From Caulobacter segnis (GTDB lineage Bacteria > Pseudomonadota > Alphaproteobacteria > Caulobacterales > Caulobacteraceae), in the NCBI RefSeq assembly GCF_003243465.1, contig NZ_QFQZ01000063.1, positions 1-29,133 of the forward strand: DNA of 29,133 nucleotides, written 5' to 3'. Below the pieces are notes generated by a model, which ran no database searches, was not told where the DNA came from, and worked only from the letters and a program-made list of their open reading frames with translations. A program made the translations under genes and the position numbers. Of the stretch, positions 21,814-29,133 are shown piece by piece. Each line of letters opens with the position of its first letter. Position 1 is the first letter of the stretch.

Positions 21814-24800
21814 ATGCGCGCCAACGGCACGAATCCGACGTGCGCGTCGCTTTATGCGACGACCGCTATCTATTCCACATCCAACGAGCGTGACGGCAGG
21901 CGTCGGCGACCTACCTTGATGGGAGCCGGTGCTGCAGCCCTCATGTCGCTGCTCGCCGCAGGACCCGCCCTCGCCCAAGCCAAGACAACCAAGCCGACGA
22001 CGCCGGCGAGCGACGATGGCGTGGTCAGCGAGATTGTCGTCACCGGGACGCGGATCCAGACCACCGGATTCACCGCCCCGACCCCGACCAGCGTCATCGG
22101 CGAAGCGCAGATTCAGAACAACGCCCAGGCGAATATCTTCGCCACGATCGTTCAACTGCCGTCCTTGCAGGGATCCAGCGGATCCACCACGAACACGTTT
22201 AGCACCTCGAGCGGCCAACAAGGCCTCTCGTCCTTCTCGCTGCGGGGCCTGGGCACCATCCGGACGCTAACGCTGCTGGACGGCCAGCGCGTGGTCGGCG
22301 CCTACTATACCGGCGTCACGGACGTCAGCCTCTTCCCACAGCTTCTGGTCAAGCGCGTCGACGTGGTGAACGGCGGCGCCTCGGCCTCGTATGGGTCGGA
22401 CGCCGTCGGCGGCGTGGTCAACTTCATCACCGACACGCGCTTCACCGGCTTTAAGGGCAATGTCCAGGCGGGCGTCACCACCTATGGCGACAACGAACAA
22501 GGCCTCGTCCAATTGGCGGCCGGCCGCAATTTCCTGAACGACCGCCTGCACGTCGTGGCCAGCGGCGAGTACGCCAAGGAGCAGGGCGTCGGCGGCGGTG
22601 ATTTCGGCCTTGACCTGGCGGGTGACCGCGATTGGTTCATCCAGACGTCGATGATCAACCGCAACGTGACCAACGACGGCTCGCCGCAGTACGTGATGCG
22701 CGCCTACGCCCAGCCCTACAACTACACCAAGTACGGCCTGATCACGAACGGGCCCCTGCAGGGCATCGCGTTCGACCAGAGCGGCAATCCCTTTCAATTC
22801 CAGTACGGCTCGAACGGCGTTCCAGCCAAAAACGCCGCCGGCAATGTCAACGGCTGCTATCCCGGCTTCTGCATCGGCGGCGATCTATCGGGCAATGTCG
22901 ACACCGGCCGCACCCTGCAGTCGGCGATCGAACGTCGCGTGGCCTACGGGCGGATTGGCTACGACTTCGCCGAGAACAACGAGATCTACGCCGCGGTGAA
23001 CCTGGGCCAGGTCAAGACCCACAATCAGCCGGTGAACGGTGAGAACCGCCCCGGCCTGACGCTGCAGTGCTCAAACCCGTTCGTGCCGGCGTCCGTGCAG
23101 GCGGCCTGCGCCACCGCCGGGATCACCAGCTTCCAATTCGGCACGAGCAACGCGGTCTTGCCGAACACGATCGTCCATACCGACCGTCGTCAGGAGCGTC
23201 TGGTCGTCGGCGCGAAGGGACGCTTCGATTTCCTCGGTTCGCCTTGGGCCTATGACGCTTATTACGAGCGGGGCGTCAATCGGACCAAGGTGGACGTCGA
23301 CAACATCATTCTCAATCCGCGCTTCAACCAGGCCATTCAGGCGACAGTGATCAACGGCGCAATCGTGTGCGCCGATCCGGTCGCCCGCGCCAACGGCTGC
23401 CAGCCGCTGAACATCATCGGCGGCAAGCCGCCCTCGGCCGCCGCCCTCGCCTACGTCCAGCCCGAGGCCGGTCCATTCCAGCGCCTGCGTATGACCCAGG
23501 ACGTGGCCAGCGCCAACTTCTCTGGAACGCCGCTCGACCTCTGGGCCGGGCCGCTTTCGGTGGCGTTCGGCGCCGAGTATCGCCGCGAATATTATACGGT
23601 GCGCGCCGACGCCTATGGCGCGGGTGTCGCCGAAAAGAGCCCCAACACCGGCGCCTATCCCGCCGACCCGGTGCTCTCGACGCTCGGCAATAACTGGTAT
23701 GCGGGCAACTACAAGAACGGCGGCGGCAAGTACGACGTCAAGGAAGCGTTCCTGGAACTGGACCTGCCTTTGTTCGACAACGACAAGGCCGGCCGCGCCA
23801 ACATCAACGGCGCCGCGCGCGTCACCGACTACAGCACCTCGGGCACGATCTGGACGTGGAAGGTCGGCGGGACGTGGAGCACGCCCATCGATGGTCTGCG
23901 TTTGCGCGGGGTCACCTCGCGAGACGTCCGCGCCCCCAACCTCTCGGAGCTGTTCGCCGCGCCAGTCACCACCACCCTGCCCAACTTCCTGGATCCGACA
24001 CGCAACGTCACGGTCGTGGCGATCCAAAGCGTGGTCGGCAATCCGAACCTGACACCGGAAGTCGCGCGCAACACGGAACTCGGCGTCGTGCTGGCCAATC
24101 CCTCGTGGCTGCCCGGGTTCAGCGCCTCGTTCGACTACTACAAGATCAAGATGCGGGACGTCGTCTCCAGTCTGGGTGCGGCGCAGATCGTCGATTACTG
24201 CTACCGCAATATCCTGCCACAGACCTGCGGCACCTATAATCTCAACAACCAGAACGGTCCGAACTACATCAACGTCCAGTCGTTCAACCTGGCCTCGATC
24301 AAAACCTCAGGCTTCGACATCGAGGCCAGCTATCGCTGGCAGCAGCCGCTGGGCCTGGATGGTTCGCTGACGTTCCGCGCCCTCGCCACGCATATCAAAG
24401 AGTATCTTACCGACACCGGCCTGCCGGGCACCATTCCCAACGACACGGCCGGCGTAAACACGGGCTCGACGCCGCATTGGAAATGGCTGGCGATCCAAAG
24501 CTACGAAAACGAGCGCTTAACGGTCACGCTGCAGGAGCGCTGGTTCAGCAACGGCAACTACGGCAACCAGTATGTGGTCTGTGCGCCGGGAACCTGCCCC
24601 GTGTCGACGCCTAACCGTCCCACGATCGACCAGAACTTCATGCCTGGCGCCTTCTATGTGGACGTCGGCGGCTCGTACAACATCCGAGAGGGTGTCGTCG
24701 GCTATGTGAAGGTGGACAACCTTTTCGACCGCGATCCCGCCAAGTCGCCCTCCTACGCCAATCCGGCTCTCTACGACATTATCGGTCGGACCTATCGGGC

Positions 24801-24822
24801 GGGTGTCCGCTTCAAGTTCTAG
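21814..24822 (+). CDS. TonB-dependent receptor, probable arabinose-containing oligosaccharides
   Basis: A 1002-residue outer-membrane receptor. A GGGAGGG ribosome-binding site supports the ATG at 21814. The signal peptide is unusual: about 35 polar residues ending in DGRRRRP precede the hydrophobic core MGAGAAALMSLLAAGPALAQ. Next come the TonB-box-like segment VSEIVVTGTRI and a plug domain with SSFSLRGLGTIRTLTLLDGQ and GGASASYGSDAVGGVVNF. The long beta-barrel ends with VKVDNLFDRDP and the terminal aromatic GVRFKF. This is typical of large carbohydrate-type receptors. It lies between a LacI-family gene and an alpha-L-arabinofuranosidase, which points to import of arabino-oligosaccharides, though the ligand is an inference. 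A strong hairpin follows its stop. Confidence 0.9.
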   Translation: MRANGTNPTCASLYATTAIYSTSNERDGRRRRPTLMGAGAAALMSLLAAGPALAQAKTTKPTTPASDDGVVSEIVVTGTRIQTTGFTAPTPTSVIGEAQIQNNAQANIFATIVQLPSLQGSSGSTTNTFSTSSGQQGLSSFSLRGLGTIRTLTLLDGQRVVGAYYTGVTDVSLFPQLLVKRVDVVNGGASASYGSDAVGGVVNFITDTRFTGFKGNVQAGVTTYGDNEQGLVQLAAGRNFLNDRLHVVASGEYAKEQGVGGGDFGLDLAGDRDWFIQTSMINRNVTNDGSPQYVMRAYAQPYNYTKYGLITNGPLQGIAFDQSGNPFQFQYGSNGVPAKNAAGNVNGCYPGFCIGGDLSGNVDTGRTLQSAIERRVAYGRIGYDFAENNEIYAAVNLGQVKTHNQPVNGENRPGLTLQCSNPFVPASVQAACATAGITSFQFGTSNAVLPNTIVHTDRRQERLVVGAKGRFDFLGSPWAYDAYYERGVNRTKVDVDNIILNPRFNQAIQATVINGAIVCADPVARANGCQPLNIIGGKPPSAAALAYVQPEAGPFQRLRMTQDVASANFSGTPLDLWAGPLSVAFGAEYRREYYTVRADAYGAGVAEKSPNTGAYPADPVLSTLGNNWYAGNYKNGGGKYDVKEAFLELDLPLFDNDKAGRANINGAARVTDYSTSGTIWTWKVGGTWSTPIDGLRLRGVTSRDVRAPNLSELFAAPVTTTLPNFLDPTRNVTVVAIQSVVGNPNLTPEVARNTELGVVLANPSWLPGFSASFDYYKIKMRDVVSSLGAAQIVDYCYRNILPQTCGTYNLNNQNGPNYINVQSFNLASIKTSGFDIEASYRWQQPLGLDGSLTFRALATHIKEYLTDTGLPGTIPNDTAGVNTGSTPHWKWLAIQSYENERLTVTLQERWFSNGNYGNQYVVCAPGTCPVSTPNRPTIDQNFMPGAFYVDVGGSYNIREGVVGYVKVDNLFDRDPAKSPSYANPALYDIIGRTYRAGVRFKF

Positions 24823-24830
24823 CCAGCCTT

Positions 24831-24860
24831 CGGCGTGGCGTTCGAAAGGACGCCACGCCG
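24831..24860 (+). terminator. Hairpin terminator after the second receptor
   Basis: CGGCGTGGCGT (24831-24841) pairs perfectly with ACGCCACGCCG (24850-24860) around an 8-base loop, starting 8 bases after the receptor stop. No T-run follows. It should separate the receptor transcript from the arabinofuranosidase gene. Confidence 0.7.
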
Positions 24861-24907
24861 AGAGCCACCGATGTGAGGTTTGCAGGCCACCAGCTTGACC
24901 CTTGCAT

Positions 24908-24918
24908 TTGTCGGACTA
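24908..24918 (+). promoter_or_regulatory. Candidate FadR/GntR-type operator before the GH51 gene
   Basis: TTGTCGGACTA fits the TnGTCnGACnA pattern known for FadR-subfamily GntR regulators at every defined position. It lies about 90 bases before the GH51 start and just downstream of TTGACC (24895-24900), a possible -35 box, so a bound repressor would cover the promoter. The FadR-type regulator encoded at 26667 is the obvious candidate protein. Confidence 0.5.
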
Positions 24919-25005
24919 GTGTTTTGGTGCGGCCATTTCACAATCAGAGCGCTAGCCAATAACGCCGTCAGCGTGGGGTTTTCGCCGCCGCGGTAGGGAG
25001 AAGAC

Positions 25006-26595
25006 ATGTTCAGGTTCACCCGGCCGCTGGCCGCCTCCGCCGTCGCCCTGCTGCTGACCGCCCCGGCGCTGGCCCAGACGCGGACGGACGCGCCGATCCC
25101 GCTGCGCATCGAGACGGGCGCGCCCGGCGCCAAGATCGACCGGAACATCTTCGGCCAGTTCGCCGAGCACCTGGGAACGGGGATCTATGGCGGCGTCTGG
25201 GTCGGCAAGGGCTCGTCGATCCCCAATGTGCGCGGCATTCGGAAGGACGTCGTCGAGGCCCTTCGCGCCATCAAGGTGCCGAACGTCCGCTGGCCCGGCG
25301 GCTGCTTCGCCGACGAATACCATTGGCGTCACGGGATCGGTCCGATCGAAGCGCGCCGCAAGACGATCAATTTCAACTGGGGCGGCGCGGTCGAGCCAAA
25401 CACCTTCGGCGCCGACGAATTCATGGACTTCGTCGATCAGATCGGCAGCGAGGCCTACGTCTCGCTCAATGTCGGTTCCGGCACAGTGCAGGAGGCGGCT
25501 GAGTGGGTGGAGTACATGACCGCCGATCCGGCCACGACCGCCGGCAAGGAGCGCGCCGCCAACGGGCATCCCGCGCCGTACAAGGTCAAGTTCCTGGGCC
25601 TCGGCAACGAGAGCTGGAGCTGCGGCGGAGCCATGCGGCCAGAATACTATGCCGATGAGATGAAGCGCTACGCCCGCTTTGTCCGGAACTACAATCCCAA
25701 TCAGACCGGCGCCGAGGCGATGCAGCGGATCGCCGTCGGGCCGAACCAGGCAGATCCCGCCTATACCGAAGCAGTGATGGCCGCCCAGAAGTCGCATGAC
25801 TGGGCCTGGAACATCGAGGGCCTGTCCCTGCACTCCTACACCACGGGCGGCTGGCCGCCGTCCTATTCCAGCACCAAGTTCGACGAGACCGCTTACGCCA
25901 AGCTCCTGAAGGAGACATTGGGCATGGACGATCTGGTCGCCAAGCACTCGGCGATCATGGACAAGTACGACCCCGAGAAGAAGGTGCCGCTGGTCGTAGA
26001 CGAATGGGGCGTCTGGCTGGCGCCGCTGGAGGGCACCAATCCCGGCTTCCTGGTCCAGCAGAACTCGCTCCGCGACGCCATCGTCGCGGCCCTGAACCTG
26101 AACATCTTCGCCCGCCACGCCGATCGCGTGCGGATGACCAACATCGCACAGATGGTCAACGTCCTGCAGGCAATGATCCTGACGGACAAGGACAAGATGG
26201 TCCTGACCCCGACCTACCATGTCTACAAGATGTACCTGCCCTTCCAGGACGCGACCTTTGTCCCGGTTAGCCTAGACAAGGGCGTCTACAGACAAGGCGA
26301 CATTACCCTCCCCCGGGTCGACGCGATCGCCGCCCGTGACACCCAGGGCAAACTCTGGCTCGCGGTCACCAACCTCGATCCCGCGCGTCCGGCGAAGATC
26401 TCCGCGACCGTGGCGGAAGGCAAGGGCATGTCGGCGAAAGGTCAGGTCCTCACGGCGGCCCGCGTCGACGCGTTCAATACGTTCGACGCCCCCGGCCTGG
26501 TCGCTCCCAAGCCCTATTCGGCCAAGGGGGGCGCGAAGGGCCTCGATCTGGACATTCCCGCCAAGTCGGTGGTGGTCGTGCAGCTCGAGCCCTGA
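25006..26595 (+). CDS. GH51 alpha-L-arabinofuranosidase, exported
   Basis: A 529-residue glycoside hydrolase that releases terminal L-arabinofuranose from arabinan, arabinoxylan or their oligomers. A GGGAG site precedes the ATG, and a signal peptide ending in ALAQ near residue 24 suggests a periplasmic or outer location. The family GH51 fold is readable: KIDRNIFGQFAEHLGTGIYG, VRWPGGCFADEYHW, and the acid/base E202 in GLGNESWSCGG. The nucleophile is E333 in LVVDEWGVWLAPLEG. The C-terminal beta-sandwich contains MYLPFQDATFVPV. Length is normal. It lies between the receptor and the GntR gene, with its own probable promoter. Confidence 0.93.
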   Translation: MFRFTRPLAASAVALLLTAPALAQTRTDAPIPLRIETGAPGAKIDRNIFGQFAEHLGTGIYGGVWVGKGSSIPNVRGIRKDVVEALRAIKVPNVRWPGGCFADEYHWRHGIGPIEARRKTINFNWGGAVEPNTFGADEFMDFVDQIGSEAYVSLNVGSGTVQEAAEWVEYMTADPATTAGKERAANGHPAPYKVKFLGLGNESWSCGGAMRPEYYADEMKRYARFVRNYNPNQTGAEAMQRIAVGPNQADPAYTEAVMAAQKSHDWAWNIEGLSLHSYTTGGWPPSYSSTKFDETAYAKLLKETLGMDDLVAKHSAIMDKYDPEKKVPLVVDEWGVWLAPLEGTNPGFLVQQNSLRDAIVAALNLNIFARHADRVRMTNIAQMVNVLQAMILTDKDKMVLTPTYHVYKMYLPFQDATFVPVSLDKGVYRQGDITLPRVDAIAARDTQGKLWLAVTNLDPARPAKISATVAEGKGMSAKGQVLTAARVDAFNTFDAPGLVAPKPYSAKGGAKGLDLDIPAKSVVVVQLEP

Positions 26596-26666
26596 CGGGC
26601 TCGTAACTTGCCAAGGCTTGCCCGGTTGCGCTTATAGAACCTCGAACGCCGCCAGGAGTCTGACGC

Positions 26667-27407
26667 ATGCCGACGCAAGAGCCCGAGACCAAGTCGATTC
26701 CCAAGTCGACGAGAGGCTCGGGTCGGCGTCTGCGCGGCGCCGTCGCGCATTATCTCGGCACGGCCATCGTCTCCGGCCAGATCGCGCCCGGCGAAAAGCT
26801 CACGGGCGAGATCGCCAACGCCGAGGCGCTGGATGTGTCGCGCAGCGCCTACCGCGAAGCCGTCCAGGTTCTGACCGCGAAGGGCCTGGTCGAGAGCCGC
26901 CCCAAGGCCGGCACCAGGGTGCTGCCGCGCAGCCGGTGGAACATCCTGGATCCGACCGTGCTCGCCTGGGCCTTCTCGGCCAGCGAGCCGGATGTCACCT
27001 TCGTGCGAGATCTCTTTGAGCTGCGATCCGTGGTCGAGCCCGCGGCGGCGCGCTTCGCCGCCGAGCGCCGGGACAAGGACGACATCAAGGCCATGAAGGA
27101 CGCCCTGGCCGGCATGCGACGCCACACCCTGGCCACCGAGGCCGGCCGCGCGGCCGACCGCGCCTTCCATGACGCCCTGCTGCGAGCCACCCATAACGAC
27201 GCGATGATCGCGCTCAGCGCCAGCATCAGCGCCGCGGTCAGTTGGACGACGGAGTTCAAGCAGCGCTCGCGCGCCCTGCCCCGCGATCCCGTGCCGGATC
27301 ATGCCAAGGTCTGCGACGCCATCGCCGCCGGCGACCCCGAGGCGGCGAGCGCGGCGATGCGTATCCTGGTGGAGCTGGCGCTCGAGGATACGCGCTCGTC
27401 GATGTGA
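26667..27407 (+). CDS. GntR-family (FadR subfamily) transcriptional regulator
   Basis: A 246-residue regulator with an AGGAG ribosome-binding site. The winged helix-turn-helix covers about residues 18-85 (IAPGEKLTGEIANAEALDVS, SRSAYREAVQVLTAKGLVES, PKAGTRVLPR). The helical FCD effector domain (about 105-235) contains LFELRSVVEPAAARFAAE and ADRAFHDALLRATHNDAM, with the aspartate/histidine residues that bind a metal in this family. Effectors of such regulators are often sugar acids or other organic acids. Its place between GH51 and GH43 genes suggests it senses an intermediate of pentose breakdown, such as an arabonate-type acid. It is convergent with the GH43 gene, only three bases separating their ends. 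Confidence 0.92.
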   Translation: MPTQEPETKSIPKSTRGSGRRLRGAVAHYLGTAIVSGQIAPGEKLTGEIANAEALDVSRSAYREAVQVLTAKGLVESRPKAGTRVLPRSRWNILDPTVLAWAFSASEPDVTFVRDLFELRSVVEPAAARFAAERRDKDDIKAMKDALAGMRRHTLATEAGRAADRAFHDALLRATHNDAMIALSASISAAVSWTTEFKQRSRALPRDPVPDHAKVCDAIAAGDPEAASAAMRILVELALEDTRSSM

Positions 27408-27410
27408 CTC

Positions 27411-28970
27411 TTAGGGCTTCGAGAGCGTGAAGCTGTCGATGTCCAGGCGCCCTCCGATGCCGTCCTGGTTGTAGCAGAACAGGCTGTACTGCTCGCCCTG
27501 GAAGGTGCCCGTGCGCCAGTCATAGGCCAGCGGAAAATCGCCGGGCAGCGCGGTCCAGGCCTTGCCGTCTAGACTATAGGCCAGGTCGGACTTGTCGGTG
27601 GTGAAGTCCATCTCGACCGACAGCCACAGATCCTTCAGCTGCACGTTGATCGAGGCGCCGCGCGGCGTCGTGACCGGGCCGGCCTGGGTGCTCTCGACGA
27701 GGCGCGCGCTCAGCGCCCCCTGCCCCGTCGCGTCGCGCGTCAGGACGATCTGGCTCGAGAATTTGCCGAACGTGCCCAGGCCGCAGGCGTCGCCGGCGAC
27801 GAGGCCGCGCGCGTCGACCTTCGCGACGGCGCGGCTCTTGGGCCCTTGCCCCTTCTGAACCAGCGTGTTGCGGGCGCTCCAGAAGTCAGGGGCCTGGATC
27901 GCCTTCAGCCGCAGGTAGCCTGGGCGCTCGCTGAGCGACCAGCGACGGTCGTCGGGATTGTGGTTCCACTGCCATTGTCGGCCAAGCGTCGGCTTGCCGA
28001 AGTCATCGGAGCTGGGCGGTTCGACAAAGGGCTTGCCCTGGATCGGTTTGGCGGCCGCGGCAGGAACGCGCCCGGGCGCTTCAGGCGTCCCCCATACGGG
28101 CCAGTCGCCCTGCCAGAAGATCGGGCTGATATTGGTCACCCGGCCGATCGCGCCCGAGTCGCGCATGACGAAGCCGTGCCAGCCGCCGCCCGGCAGATCT
28201 ACCAGGGCGCCCTGATGCCCACCCGTGGTGTCGTCGATCTGGTCTCGCGTCTCCCAGGGCCCCGTCAGCGAGCGGGCGCGCGACACCGTCATCCCGAGCC
28301 GGCGGGGGATGGAGTTGAAGATGTAGTACCAGCCCTCGCGCTTGATCAGCTTCGAGCCTTCGGCGCCCTTGATGTAGTGAATCTTCTGGGCGCTGGTGAC
28401 GGTCGTCAGATCGGCGTTGAGCGTCAGCAGCGTGATCGTCCCGTCCGACCCGATCGAGGTCGCCATATAGGCCTGGCCGTCGTCGTCGAAGAACAGGGCC
28501 GGATCAAAGGCCTCGCGGTCGAGTTCGTGCATCGTCCAGGGGCCGCGCACGTCGGTCGCCGAATAGATGCGCGTGGGCCGACCGACCGGCGTGACAGCGA
28601 TGTAGAAGCGCCCCCTGTGATAACGGAGGCTCGGCGCATACACGCCGTGGCGATAGTCGCCGCCGTCGGCGAGGTCGTACTTGGGATTGCCCGTCAGCTT
28701 GGGCATCACGTGGCCGACGATGTCCCAGTTCACCAGGTCCTTCGAGTGCAGGAGGGTGAGCCCCGGTGCGTTCACGAAGGTGGTGGAGGCGAAGTAGAAA
28801 TCCTCGCCCACCCGGATGATGTCAGGGTCGGGATAGTCCGCATACAGTGGCGGATTGCGATAGGTCCCGTCGCCGGCGTCCGAGCGCCAGACCTGGGCCT
28901 GGGCGAGGCCCGCGCCCACGCCCAGCGCGAGCGCCGCGGCCAGCATGGCGCGTCCGAGAACCTTGGCCAT
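27411..28970 (-). CDS. GH43 beta-xylosidase / alpha-L-arabinofuranosidase, exported
   Basis: A 519-residue glycoside hydrolase. A GGGGAGG ribosome-binding site precedes the ATG, and a signal peptide ends near AQAQ at residue 26. The five-bladed propeller of family GH43 shows its three acidic residues: base D48 in YADYPDPDIIRVG, pKa-modulating D157 in AFDPALFFDDDG, and acid E204 in IKGAEGSKLIK. A C-terminal beta-sandwich (about residues 315-519) contains GKPTLGRQWQWNHNPD and the end DGIGGRLDIDSF, as in two-domain GH43 xylosidases. These enzymes remove xylose or arabinose from oligosaccharides. It sits 29 bases after the stop of a probable sugar-acid dehydratase and is likely in the same operon. 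Confidence 0.92.
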   Translation of the reverse strand: MAKVLGRAMLAAALALGVGAGLAQAQVWRSDAGDGTYRNPPLYADYPDPDIIRVGEDFYFASTTFVNAPGLTLLHSKDLVNWDIVGHVMPKLTGNPKYDLADGGDYRHGVYAPSLRYHRGRFYIAVTPVGRPTRIYSATDVRGPWTMHELDREAFDPALFFDDDGQAYMATSIGSDGTITLLTLNADLTTVTSAQKIHYIKGAEGSKLIKREGWYYIFNSIPRRLGMTVSRARSLTGPWETRDQIDDTTGGHQGALVDLPGGGWHGFVMRDSGAIGRVTNISPIFWQGDWPVWGTPEAPGRVPAAAAKPIQGKPFVEPPSSDDFGKPTLGRQWQWNHNPDDRRWSLSERPGYLRLKAIQAPDFWSARNTLVQKGQGPKSRAVAKVDARGLVAGDACGLGTFGKFSSQIVLTRDATGQGALSARLVESTQAGPVTTPRGASINVQLKDLWLSVEMDFTTDKSDLAYSLDGKAWTALPGDFPLAYDWRTGTFQGEQYSLFCYNQDGIGGRLDIDSFTLSKP

Positions 28971-28999
28971 GCCGGCCTCCCCAAACTCTGTACTTGTGA

Positions 29000-29133
29000 C
29001 TAGTGGTTATCTCTGGGCAGGCCCTTGGTCTGGGCGATGCGCTGGTATTTGACGGCGGGTTCGAGGACGGCGCCGGTTTCGAGCTGACCGACGACGGCGC
29101 GCTGGATTTCCTGCCAGGGGGTTTGGCTTTCGG
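29000..29133 (-). CDS. C-terminal end of a probable IlvD/Edd-family sugar-acid dehydratase
   Basis: The last 43 codons of a gene entering from the right edge. The peptide contains TPWQEIQRAVVGQLETGAV, then LEPAVKYQRIAQTKGLPRDNH and a TAG stop. The 'PWQE...R..VGQL..G...E.A..YQ' pattern and the 'PRxNH' ending resemble the C-termini of pentonate and related dehydratases of the IlvD/Edd family, such as arabonate or xylonate dehydratase. That function fits the arabinose-releasing enzymes next door, but only the tail is visible, so the exact substrate is open. The start lies outside the window. Confidence 0.55.
   Translation of the reverse strand, partial: ESQTPWQEIQRAVVGQLETGAVLEPAVKYQRIAQTKGLPRDNH

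Noticed and set aside
27846..29003. A 385-codon open frame on the plus strand opposite the GH43 gene
   Set aside because: Low-complexity composition and no recognisable motifs; the GH43 gene on the other strand has all three catalytic acids.
28998..29005. GACTAGTG near the GH43 start, the same 8-mer as in the site before GH51
   Set aside because: It overlaps the last codon and stop of the upstream dehydratase and does not keep the TnGTCnGACnA spacing, so it is probably chance.

Overview
The window is GC-rich, densely packed DNA whose gene content suggests a Caulobacter-like alphaproteobacterium: two large TonB-dependent receptors, an OprP-type porin, a DctD-type regulator, a complete Kdp system and hemicellulose-degrading enzymes. 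The taxonomic assignment is inferred from protein character only. I see no tRNA, rRNA, CRISPR array or insertion sequence.

Layout: (1) 1-5559 looks like a peptide-scavenging module: the N-terminal part of a secreted cyanophycinase-like (S51) peptidase on the minus strand, divergent from a TonB-dependent receptor that is followed by an M61 aminopeptidase. (2) 5578-5793 holds only the first 72 codons of a 3-hydroxybutyrate-dehydrogenase-like SDR gene. It is cut off 18 bases from the M61 stop and marks a rearrangement junction. (3) 6049-12284 is a C4-dicarboxylate uptake region: an outer-membrane porin and DctA on the minus strand, divergent from the DctB/DctD two-component system. This DctD has lost the GAFTGA loop used to contact sigma-54, and no convincing -24/-12 promoter is visible at dctA. 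(4) 12304-20348 is a full kdp operon (27-aa ORF, kdpF, A, B, C, D, E) behind a direct-repeat site that matches the KdpE half-site spacing. (5) 20527-29133 is a pentose/arabinoxylan locus: a LacI regulator, a TonB-dependent receptor with a LacI-type palindrome just downstream of its promoter, a GH51 alpha-L-arabinofuranosidase, a FadR-type GntR regulator, and, on the opposite strand, a GH43 enzyme behind the C-terminus of a probable IlvD/Edd-type sugar-acid dehydratase.

How the parts work together: region 5 fits a pathway in which arabino-oligosaccharides cross the outer membrane through the receptor, GH51 and GH43 release arabinose or xylose, and a dehydratase feeds a non-phosphorylative pentonate pathway. 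The LacI and GntR proteins would provide control. Region 3 fits dicarboxylate sensing and uptake across both membranes. Region 4 is emergency high-affinity potassium uptake with its own sensor and regulator.

The items most worth a second look are the altered sigma-54 contact loop of DctD, the truncated SDR junction, the 27-aa membrane peptide at the head of kdp, and the palindromic sites in the arabinose locus.
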